Position numbers and translations under genes: made by a program. The notes below the pieces were generated by a model. It was not told the DNA's origin. It did no database searches and saw only the letters and a list, made by a program, of their open reading frames with translations. From an uncultured Butyricicoccus sp. (lineage in GTDB: Bacteria > Bacillota > Clostridia > Oscillospirales > Butyricicoccaceae), in NCBI GenBank assembly GCA_934532985.1, contig CAKTAV010000006.1:57903-121902 (forward strand): a stretch of 64,000 bases of DNA. Reading direction: 5' to 3'. This document shows, piece after piece, positions 1-7,227 of this stretch (position 1 is its first letter; every line of letters begins with the position of its first letter).

Positions 1-1098
1 GTCGATCTCTTCCTGCGCCGCATGAAGTGTGCCGAAGAGGTTTCTGACTTCAAGATGCACACCGGCGGTCAGGTACTGGTCACACAGCGTGAAAACGAGC
101 TACTTCACACCATGCTGCAAAACGTACCAGAGCAGCTGCAGCAGGAATATACCTCCCTGCTACGCACTACGACCCGAATCAGCCGCAAATATCAGTATGC
201 ACGGATGCTCAAGGCCGAACCATACCGCCTGCAGCTTCCGATTACCGCACGCATTGATTCGCCGAAAACCGTCTGCTATCAGGGTTTAGAGGCATCGTAT
301 CAGGAGGCCGCCGTCAAGGCGCTGTTCCCGGACGCTGACCGCTACCATCTGCGCACATTTGAGGATGTCTTTCTGGATGTTTCCGAGGGACGTGCGGATG
401 CCGGTGTTGTTCCGGTCGAAAACTCCACCGCCGGTACGGTTAATGAGGTCTATGACCTATTGGAAAAGCACGGCCTCTACATCTCGCACTCGTATATTGG
501 ACGCGTGCGCCACTGTCTGGCAGCGTGCCCCGGCGCAACGTTGGAGGGCATTCAGACCGTTCATTCCCATCCGCAGGCGCTGCGTCAGTGCTATCATTAC
601 ATTCAGGATCACGGCTTTGCTGAGGTCAAGGATACCAACACCGCCATTGCGGCGCAGAATATCGCCAAGAGCGGCGACATGACACGCGCGGCTATCTGCT
701 CAGAGGATGCCGCCAAGCTCTATGGCCTGACCATTTTGGAGCGCAATATCAACGACGGTGATTTCAACCAGACGCGCTTTATCGCCGTGACCCGCGGCCT
801 GTCCGCAAAGAAGGAAGACAATCGAGTCAGCCTGATTTTAATTCTGCCGCATGTGGCCGGCAGTCTGTACGCCGCACTGTCTGTTTTCTCCGACTACGGC
901 CTGAACATGACGGAAATTCACTCCCGTCCGCTGCAAAATATGCCGTGGAATTACTGCTTCTACATTGATTTCGCCGGAAATATTCTGGACGAGGACACAC
1001 GAACCATGCTGTATCAGCTGATGCAGGAAATTCCTGTCGTTCGTATTCTCGGTTCGTTCCCTGTCATCGAAGAGGAGGGCTTAAATGAAACCAACTGA
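1..1098 (+). CDS. pheA: P-protein: chorismate mutase / prephenate dehydratase (5' end cut by window)
   Basis: Converts chorismate to prephenate and then phenylpyruvate for phenylalanine synthesis. The reading frame is open from base 1, and residues before the first in-frame ATG (base 22) already fit a chorismate mutase helix (LFLRRMKCAEEVSDFK), so the gene begins left of the window. The mutase remnant is followed by a prephenate dehydratase domain (VCYQGLEASY, VPVENSTAGTV, the catalytic NQTRF motif) and a C-terminal ACT domain (HVAGSLYAALSVF, then HSRPL in place of the usual ESRP) that normally binds phenylalanine for feedback control. Its last 14 bases overlap the start of aroA, so the two are translationally coupled. 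Confidence 0.95.
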   Translation, partial: VDLFLRRMKCAEEVSDFKMHTGGQVLVTQRENELLHTMLQNVPEQLQQEYTSLLRTTTRISRKYQYARMLKAEPYRLQLPITARIDSPKTVCYQGLEASYQEAAVKALFPDADRYHLRTFEDVFLDVSEGRADAGVVPVENSTAGTVNEVYDLLEKHGLYISHSYIGRVRHCLAACPGATLEGIQTVHSHPQALRQCYHYIQDHGFAEVKDTNTAIAAQNIAKSGDMTRAAICSEDAAKLYGLTILERNINDGDFNQTRFIAVTRGLSAKKEDNRVSLILILPHVAGSLYAALSVFSDYGLNMTEIHSRPLQNMPWNYCFYIDFAGNILDEDTRTMLYQLMQEIPVVRILGSFPVIEEEGLNETN

Positions 1099-2374
1099 TC
1101 TGATTTCTTCGGTCTCCGGTCTGCGCGGCACCGTTCGCATTCCGGGCGACAAGTCCATTTCCCACCGTGCCATCATGCTGGGCGCGCTGTCCTCCGGCGA
1201 CACGCACATCACCGGATTTCTGATGGGTGACGATTGTCTGTCCACGATTGACTGCTTCCGCAAAATGGGCGTGCAGATCGACGTTTTCGACGAGGAGGTC
1301 GTCGTGCATGGTGTCGGCCTGCGCGGCTTGCAGGCGCCGTATGAATGGCTGTATACTGGCAATTCCGGTACCACCACACGTCTGATGACCGGCATTCTCG
1401 CCGGGCAGACCTTTATGACTACAGTGGATGGCGACGATTCTATTCAGCAGCGTCCAATGGGACGTATCCTCACCCCACTGCATGAAATGGGTGCGGACAT
1501 CGCCGGACGGCAGGACAACTACTGTCCGCTGACGATTTTCCCGTCCAGCCTGCACGGCATCCGCTACGATATGCCGGTTGCCTCGGCACAGGTCAAGTCC
1601 GCCGTCCTACTCGCCGGATTATACGCCGACTCCCCGACCACCGTTGTGGAGCCGGCCCCGTCCCGTGACCACACCGAGCGCATGCTGCGCGCATTGGGCA
1701 CGGACATTCACACGGAGGGCAATCTCATCACGCTTACCCCGCCGCAGGAGCTGCACGCCGTGGATGTTGCCGTGCCGGGTGATATTTCGTCCGCCGCATA
1801 CTTCCTCGTCGCGGGCTGCATTGTTCCCAACAGCGAAATTTTGATTCAAAACATCGGCGTCAACCCGACGCGCACCGGTATTCTGGACGCACTGGAGGCG
1901 ATGGGCGCCGACATCACCCGCGAAAACGAGCGCGACGGTGTCGAGCCGGTCTGCGACCTCCGCGTGCGGTCGTCTCACCTGCACGGCACGGTGATCGGCG
2001 GCGATTTGATTCCGCGCCTGATTGATGAAATCCCAGTACTCGCTGTCGCGGCGGCCTTCGCCGAGGGCGAGACGGTATTCTGTGACGCACAAGAGCTGAA
2101 GGTCAAGGAATCCAACCGCATCGCGACGATGACGGCAGAACTGGCGAAAACCGGCGCGGATATCACCGAAACCGACGACGGTATGCGCATCCACGGCGGC
2201 AAGCCGCTGCACGGCGCGGACTTTGCAAGCTATGCTGACCACCGCGTCGCCATGAGCATGGCGGTCTGTGCGCTCGCCTGCTCCGGTGCTTCGACAATTG
2301 ACAATCCGGAATGCGCCGCGATTTCGTATCCGAACTTTTTTGACACCTTATCTGCACTGGAGGCAAACACATAA
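1085..2374 (+). CDS. aroA: 3-phosphoshikimate 1-carboxyvinyltransferase (EPSP synthase)
   Basis: Sixth step of the shikimate pathway: joins phosphoenolpyruvate to shikimate-3-phosphate. The protein has 429 residues, normal for the family. Visible motifs are the N-terminal GDKSISHRAIM, the LYTGNSGTTTRLM phosphoenolpyruvate-binding segment, RDHTERML and the catalytic DEIPVLAVAAAFA. It starts inside the end of pheA and its TAA stop overlaps the ATG of the next gene by one base (TAATG), a tight operon of aromatic genes. Confidence 0.97.
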   Translation: MKPTDLISSVSGLRGTVRIPGDKSISHRAIMLGALSSGDTHITGFLMGDDCLSTIDCFRKMGVQIDVFDEEVVVHGVGLRGLQAPYEWLYTGNSGTTTRLMTGILAGQTFMTTVDGDDSIQQRPMGRILTPLHEMGADIAGRQDNYCPLTIFPSSLHGIRYDMPVASAQVKSAVLLAGLYADSPTTVVEPAPSRDHTERMLRALGTDIHTEGNLITLTPPQELHAVDVAVPGDISSAAYFLVAGCIVPNSEILIQNIGVNPTRTGILDALEAMGADITRENERDGVEPVCDLRVRSSHLHGTVIGGDLIPRLIDEIPVLAVAAAFAEGETVFCDAQELKVKESNRIATMTAELAKTGADITETDDGMRIHGGKPLHGADFASYADHRVAMSMAVCALACSGASTIDNPECAAISYPNFFDTLSALEANT

Positions 2375-3753
2375 TGATTCTCACCATGGACGAATTCCGC
2401 GCCTATGAGCCAAAACACACGACGTTTGCGCTCTTTGGTCATCCCATCGGTCACACGATGTCGCCGGAGCTTCATGCCTCCCTTTTTCACGCTTCCGAAC
2501 AGGATTGCGACTATTTTGCTGTCGATGTGCCGCCGGAGCAGCTGGGCGAAGCGATGGAGATCGCCCGCCGCAAGTGCCGCGGCTTGAATCTGACCATCCC
2601 GCACAAAAAGGCTGTGTTTGACTATCTAGATGCCGTCAATGAGACGGCGCGTGACCTCGGCTCGGTCAATACCGTACACTTTACCGACGGTGAGGCCATC
2701 GGCTACAACACCGACATTTCCGGTTTTTCCGGTTCGCTGGAGTTCGACCATGTCTCCCTGTCCGGAAAGCTTGCCGTTCTGTGCGGATACGGTGGTGTCT
2801 CCCGTGTGATGGGCTACCATCTCGCCGCATCCGGCGCACGTGTGATCATCACTGGACGCAACCTCACTAAGGCAAAGCATCTGCGCAATGAACTGCGCCA
2901 GCTTCTGCCGGAGGCAGACATCGAAATCATGTCGTCCACACAGCTACCGCGCGCCACCGCTATTGTCGTCAACGGCACACCGCTTGGCATGTATCCCAAC
3001 GAGGAAAACAGCCCGCTGGCGGCTCTGCCTGTCGGCACGAAATATGTCTTTGATGCCATCTACAACCCGCCGACCACGGCGCTGATGAAGCTGGCACGTC
3101 ACGGCTGCAAGACGCGCAATGGTCTGCTCATGCTGGTGCTGCAAGCGGCCTATGCGCAAACCATCTGGCTGGGCACGCAGTTTGACTCCAGCGCTCTCGG
3201 CAGCATTCTGCGCCGCTTAGAGGGTGCCATGGCGAAAAAGCGTCTGCAAAGCCTGTATGGCAAGTCCAATATTGTCCTGTGCGGCTTCATGGGCAGCGGC
3301 AAGACGACCATCGGACGCAAGCTCGCCCGGGCACTGGGCTGTGAGTTCATTGACGCCGATCAATATTTGGAGCAGCGGGAAAACCGTTCGATTTCCTCCA
3401 TCTTTGACCAAATCGGCGAGACGGGATTCCGCGATATCGAGACCGACTGCGCCCGTGAGCTGTCGGAGAAAACCGACTGCGTGATTGCGCTTGGCGGCGG
3501 TGCGGTTCTGCGTCCGGAAAATGTCGAGCTGTACAAGAAAAATGGCATTCTTGTTCATCTGAACACGCCATTTTATCGCATTGTACAGAACCTCAGCCGT
3601 GATACCTCGCGCCCGCTGCTCAAGGGCGACAAGGAAAAGCAGACGCGCAAGCTGTATCAGCAGCGCAAGGAAATCTATCGCTCGGTTGCAGATCGCTCGG
3701 TCACCGGCACGCGAATTTCCGAGCTCGTTAGCGCGGTATTTTCCGCTATTTAA
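2374..3753 (+). CDS. aroE-aroK: Fused shikimate dehydrogenase - shikimate kinase
   Basis: One 459-residue chain carries two shikimate-pathway enzymes. Residues about 1-285 are AroE: FALFGHPIGHTMSPELH, NLTIPHKK with the catalytic lysine, GYNTDISGF, and an NADP-binding fold (CGYGGVSRVMGYHL). Residues about 295-459 are shikimate kinase: P-loop GFMGSGKTT, shikimate-binding DADQYLE, ALGGGAV and a RPLL lid region. No stop, start or frame change separates them. It would reduce 3-dehydroshikimate and phosphorylate the product in one protein, directly before the AroA step encoded upstream. Confidence 0.93.
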   Translation: MILTMDEFRAYEPKHTTFALFGHPIGHTMSPELHASLFHASEQDCDYFAVDVPPEQLGEAMEIARRKCRGLNLTIPHKKAVFDYLDAVNETARDLGSVNTVHFTDGEAIGYNTDISGFSGSLEFDHVSLSGKLAVLCGYGGVSRVMGYHLAASGARVIITGRNLTKAKHLRNELRQLLPEADIEIMSSTQLPRATAIVVNGTPLGMYPNEENSPLAALPVGTKYVFDAIYNPPTTALMKLARHGCKTRNGLLMLVLQAAYAQTIWLGTQFDSSALGSILRRLEGAMAKKRLQSLYGKSNIVLCGFMGSGKTTIGRKLARALGCEFIDADQYLEQRENRSISSIFDQIGETGFRDIETDCARELSEKTDCVIALGGGAVLRPENVELYKKNGILVHLNTPFYRIVQNLSRDTSRPLLKGDKEKQTRKLYQQRKEIYRSVADRSVTGTRISELVSAVFSAI

Positions 3754-3772
3754 AAGAAAGGACAGGATTGTC

Positions 3773-4318
3773 ATGGAATGTCTGGATATTGTGGACGAAG
3801 CCGGAAATCCGACCGGTGAAACCATAGAACGGGAGCAGGCACATGCCCGCGGCGTTCGGCATCGCACATCGCATGTCTGGATTGCACGCCGCCGCGAGGG
3901 ACAGATTCAAATCCTTCTGCAAAAGCGCAGCCTCAACAAGGATTCCCATCCCGGAGAGTATGACATTTCCAGCGCCGGACACATTCCTGCCGGTGTTGAC
4001 TTCGTCCCCTCTGCCCTGCGCGAATTGCAGGAAGAGCTTGGCGTGTCCGCTTCCGCTGACCAACTGATTCTCTGTGGACAGCGTCATTTCACCTTTGACT
4101 CTGTCTTTCACGGCAAGCCGTTCCACGACAACCAGATCAGCAACATTTACCTGCTCTGGCTGGATCGGGAAGAAAGCGACTTTACGGTACAGGAATCTGA
4201 AATCTCCAGCGTACGCTGGATGAATTTTGACGACTGCCTGTATGGCGTGGAGCACAACACCTTTCCTCATTGCATTTACCCGGAGGAACTGCGCATCATC
4301 GCACAGCACTTTACATAA
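3773..4318 (+). CDS. Nudix hydrolase (IPP isomerase-like subgroup)
   Basis: 181 residues. The ATG was chosen because AGAAAGGA lies at normal distance before it; upstream codons in the frame overlap aroK. A Nudix box is visible (GHIPAG...SALRELQEELGV) with the REL.EEL.V core; the glutamate usually seven positions into the box is valine here. The opening (LDIVDEAGNPTGETIER) and overall length fit the YfcD/isopentenyl-diphosphate isomerase-like group of Nudix enzymes acting on nucleoside diphosphate-like substrates. Last gene of the aro operon, 19 bases after it; the substrate cannot be told from sequence. Confidence 0.85.
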   Translation: MECLDIVDEAGNPTGETIEREQAHARGVRHRTSHVWIARRREGQIQILLQKRSLNKDSHPGEYDISSAGHIPAGVDFVPSALRELQEELGVSASADQLILCGQRHFTFDSVFHGKPFHDNQISNIYLLWLDREESDFTVQESEISSVRWMNFDDCLYGVEHNTFPHCIYPEELRIIAQHFT

Positions 4319-4340
4319 TGCACTAAACACGCGCAAAAAA

Positions 4341-4378
4341 AGGCGTGATTTCCACTTTGGAAATCACGCCTCATTTTA
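4341..4378. terminator. Bidirectional intrinsic terminator
   Basis: A perfect 13-bp stem (AGGCGTGATTTCC, loop ACTTT, its complement) with a T-rich run after it and an A-run before it. It lies between the convergent aro/Nudix operon and nadA and can serve both. Confidence 0.85.
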
Positions 4379-4402
4379 TTTCTTCGATTATCTTCCGAAC
4401 AA

Positions 4403-5317
4403 TCAGCCGCCGCGGCGGATCATCTCGTCGATGCAGTGCTTGGCTGCCAGACGGGTCTCCTCATCCATGAGGATCTCATCGCCGCCCTGGCCCTGCAATA
4501 CATGCAGAACGTCAACCAGCGTCGTGGTCTTCATGTTCGGGCAAATCAGCTCCTTGGTCAGCGGGTAGAACTTCTTGTCCGGGCACTCATACTGCAGGTG
4601 CTCCGCAATGCTGATCTCCGTGCCAATGATGAACTCCTTGGCGTCCGACTGCTTGGCATAGTTCATGATGCCAGAGGTCGAGCCAACGTAATCCGCCTGA
4701 TCGGCAACCGCCGGCTGACATTCCGGATGAACCAGCAGCAGTGCATTCGGATGCAGCGCACGCGCCTCATCCACTGCCTTCTTCGGCACGCGGGCATGAA
4801 TCGGACATCCGCCCTGCAGCAGCTTGATTTCCTTATCCGGGCACTGCTTGGCAACAAACGCGCCGAGGTTGCAGTCCGGGATGAACAGGATCTTGTCCTC
4901 TTCCATCTCGCTGACAATCTTAACGGCCGACGAAGAGGTAACACAGACATCACAAATCGTCTTGAGTGCTGCTGTGGTGTTGATGTACGCAACAACCGCA
5001 TAGTCCGGATACTGTGCCTTGACCATCGAGATCATTTCGCGATCCATCTGCTCTGCCATCGGGCAGCCAGCAATCGGATTAGACAGATATACATTCTTTT
5101 CCGGCGAGAGAATCTTTACGGTCTCTGCCATGAAGCGCACGCCGCACATCAGTACGTTCTGATTAGAGACGCCTGCCGCCTTTACGCTCAGCGCATAGGA
5201 GTCACCCGTGAAGTCTGCGATCTCGCAGATCTCACGCGCCTGATACGAGTGCGCCAGAATACAGAAGTCCTTTTCCTTCTTCAGGCGAAGAATTTCGTCT
5301 TGAATTTCACGAATCAT
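4403..5317 (-). CDS. nadA: Quinolinate synthase
   Basis: Condenses iminoaspartate with dihydroxyacetone phosphate to quinolinate for NAD synthesis, using a [4Fe-4S] cluster. 304 residues, the short form of NadA. The ATG at 5317 has AAGGAAGG before it; upstream codons in the same frame run into the promoter and are not counted. Motifs include HSYQAREICEIADFTGDS and three cysteine sites fitting cluster ligands (LMCGVRFMAE, LQGGCPIHARV, ELICPNMKTTTL). nadB and nadC, usual partners, are not beside it. Confidence 0.95.
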   Translation of the reverse strand: MIREIQDEILRLKKEKDFCILAHSYQAREICEIADFTGDSYALSVKAAGVSNQNVLMCGVRFMAETVKILSPEKNVYLSNPIAGCPMAEQMDREMISMVKAQYPDYAVVAYINTTAALKTICDVCVTSSSAVKIVSEMEEDKILFIPDCNLGAFVAKQCPDKEIKLLQGGCPIHARVPKKAVDEARALHPNALLLVHPECQPAVADQADYVGSTSGIMNYAKQSDAKEFIIGTEISIAEHLQYECPDKKFYPLTKELICPNMKTTTLVDVLHVLQGQGGDEILMDEETRLAAKHCIDEMIRRGG

Positions 5318-5383
5318 TGTATAATTCCTTCCTCTTGGAAACGTATTTTCGAATGAAATATGCCTTGTGGCAAATTTGCTATT

Positions 5384-5412
5384 ATTATAACATATCCTCT
5401 GCCAAACGTAAA
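5384..5412 (-). promoter_or_regulatory. nadA promoter
   Basis: On the minus strand: TTTACG, 17-bp spacer, TATAAT, about 65 bases before the nadA ATG. Confidence 0.6.
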
Positions 5413-5423
5413 GCAAAACACGC

Positions 5424-5458
5424 AAACGGGCGGAAACTGATTGAGTCTCCGCCTGTTT
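5424..5458 (-). terminator. Terminator after metY
   Basis: A stem of about 15 bp (AAACAGGCGGAGACT with its near-complement, one or two G-U pairs), followed on the minus strand by GCGTGTTTTGC. It lies downstream of metY and upstream of the nadA promoter. Confidence 0.6.
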
Positions 5459-5534
5459 TGCCATAATATGTTTTATTTTACTATATCTACACGATGGAAC
5501 TTTTCCGTCTCAAACATGCTTTATGCTGCAAATT

Positions 5535-6824
5535 TTACTCTGCAATCGCCTTGAATGCCTGATCCAGATCCCAAATAATATCCTCGTAATGCTCGGTACC
5601 GATCGAAAGGCGAATCGTATTCGGCAGGATACCCTGATCTGCCAGCTCCTCTGCGGTGCACTGGCTGTGGGTGGTGGTAGCCGGATGGATAACCAGCGAC
5701 TTTACGTCTGCAACGTTTGCCAGAATCGAGAAGATCTTCAGGTGGTCAATGAAAGCCTTTGCTTCCTTCTCGCCGCCCTTGATGTTGAACGTGAAGATGG
5801 AGCCTGCACCGTTCGGGAAGTACTCGTTGTACAGCTTCTTGTACTTCGGGTCGATGGACGGATGGTGAATCTCTTCTACCAGCGGCTGGGACTGGAGGTA
5901 CTCCAGAACCTTCTTGGTGTTCTCGACATGGCGCTCTACACGCAGAGACAGCGTCTCCAGACCCTGCAAGAGCAGGAATGCATTGAACGGGGAAAGGGTT
6001 GCACCAGTGTCACGCAGCAGGATCGCGCGGATGTAGGTGGTGAATGCTGCCGGTCCTACCGCATCAACAAAGCTAACGCCGTGGTAGCTCGGGTTCGGGT
6101 CAGCAATCTTGCCGAACTTGCCGGAAGCCTTCCAGTCAAACTTACCGCTCTCTACAATAACGCCGCCAAGCGTGGTGCCGTGACCGCCGATGAACTTGGT
6201 TGCCGAGTGAACAACGATATCAACGCCGTAGTCAAACGGACGAATCAGATACGGAGTGGTGAAGGTTGCATCAACAACAACCGGAATGCCGTGTGCGTGT
6301 GCAATGTCTGCCACTGCCTTCAGGTCAACGATATTGCTGTTCGGGTTGCCCAGTGTCTCCAGGAACAGGAACTTGGTGTTGTCGTCAATTGCCTTCTCGA
6401 AGTTGGATACATCGTCCGGATCGACGAAGGTGGTCGTAACACCGTCCTGCGGCAGGGTGTGCTCCAGATAGTTGTAGGTGCCGCCGTAGATGGTCTTAGC
6501 CGCAACGATGTTATCGCCCGTTGTGGTCAGTGCTTTGAAGGTGTAGCTCAGCGCCGCTGCGCCGGAAGCAACCGCCAGCGCAGAGGAACCACCCTCCAGA
6601 GCTGCCATACGCTGCTCAAACACACCCTCGGTCGGGTTGGTCAGACGGCCGTAGATGTTGCCTGCATCCGACAGGTTGAAACGAGCCTGTGCATGGTCGC
6701 TGTTGTGGAACACATAGGACGTGGTCTGATAAATCGGCACAGCGCGTGCGTCGGTGGTCGGGTCAGCCTGCTCCTGACCTACGTGAAGCTGCAGGGTCTC
6801 AAAATGAAAGTTCTTTTCGCTCAT
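5535..6824 (-). CDS. metY: O-acetylhomoserine sulfhydrylase (PLP enzyme)
   Basis: Makes homocysteine (or methionine precursor) from O-acetylhomoserine and sulfide. 429 residues, typical for the Cys/Met-metabolism PLP family. The PLP lysine is in HSATKFIGGHGTT; other family motifs are GNIYGRLTNPTEGVFEQRMAALEGG, LETLGNPNSNI and VKSLVIHPATTTHSQ near the C-terminus. The long insertion DWKASGKFGKIADPNPSYHG is characteristic of the sulfhydrylase rather than cystathionine enzymes. A strong ribosome binding site (AAAAGGAGAC) precedes the ATG. Transcribed from a promoter 200 bases upstream, behind a 20-codon leader ORF. Confidence 0.93.
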   Translation of the reverse strand: MSEKNFHFETLQLHVGQEQADPTTDARAVPIYQTTSYVFHNSDHAQARFNLSDAGNIYGRLTNPTEGVFEQRMAALEGGSSALAVASGAAALSYTFKALTTTGDNIVAAKTIYGGTYNYLEHTLPQDGVTTTFVDPDDVSNFEKAIDDNTKFLFLETLGNPNSNIVDLKAVADIAHAHGIPVVVDATFTTPYLIRPFDYGVDIVVHSATKFIGGHGTTLGGVIVESGKFDWKASGKFGKIADPNPSYHGVSFVDAVGPAAFTTYIRAILLRDTGATLSPFNAFLLLQGLETLSLRVERHVENTKKVLEYLQSQPLVEEIHHPSIDPKYKKLYNEYFPNGAGSIFTFNIKGGEKEAKAFIDHLKIFSILANVADVKSLVIHPATTTHSQCTAEELADQGILPNTIRLSIGTEHYEDIIWDLDQAFKAIAE

Positions 6825-6904
6825 GATATAATTGTCTCCTTTTCAGTAAATATGCGGTGTCTTTTGTGATACGATTCCTGTTGATAATATATAGCTTCTC
6901 GCCG

Positions 6905-6967
6905 TCAACAGCCGCACATTCGACCGTAAGAAGTATATAACTTCCGAATAAAAATCTCTGTTTTCAT
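6905..6967 (-). CDS. Leader peptide ending in Met-Cys-Gly-Cys, upstream of metY
   Basis: A 20-codon ORF with an excellent ribosome binding site (GGAGGAAT, 6-base spacer, ATG). It reads MKTEIFIRKL then YTSYGRMCGC and stops at TGA. It sits between the metY promoter and the metY start, ending 80 bases before it. Two cysteines out of the last three residues suggest a leader whose translation depends on charged tRNA-Cys, so that cysteine starvation stalls the ribosome and changes metY expression. No terminator hairpin is evident between it and metY, so the mechanism (translational coupling, Rho access or RNA folding) is open. The role is inference; the ORF and its ribosome binding site are seen directly. 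Confidence 0.6.
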   Translation of the reverse strand: MKTEIFIRKLYTSYGRMCGC

Positions 6968-7026
6968 GGAATTCCTCCACTCGTTTTAATATTCCTACTA
7001 GGTTTATATGTTTTAACCGTGGCTTT

Positions 7027-7055
7027 ACTATACCAGACATTCCCCATGCTGTCAA
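7027..7055 (-). promoter_or_regulatory. metY promoter
   Basis: Minus strand TTGACA, 17-bp spacer, TATAGT, giving a 5' leader of about 195 bases that includes the cysteine leader ORF. The rest of the 6825-7227 gap holds the promoter and ribosome binding site of the divergent GTPase gene (weak TGTCGA, 17 bp, TATACT near 7133-7160). Confidence 0.8.
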
Positions 7056-7227
7056 TAGGTTTTCTGAAAAAAATCCTATTTACCTACTGATTTATAGTAA
7101 ATTATCAATTCCTCGAAAAAACCTGTCGAATTTCTATGGAATATGATATACTTTTGTATGCTATGCCAAGCAAACAAAAACAATCAACACTATAGAGGTT
7201 CTTCACAGAACAATAAGGATACAATAT

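Noticed and set aside
5523..6869. Long open frame on the plus strand opposite metY (448 codons)
   Set aside because: It mirrors the codon pattern of metY, has no ribosome binding site and no family resemblance.
6825..7055. SAM riboswitch before metY
   Set aside because: No S-box core or terminator; a leader ORF is present instead.
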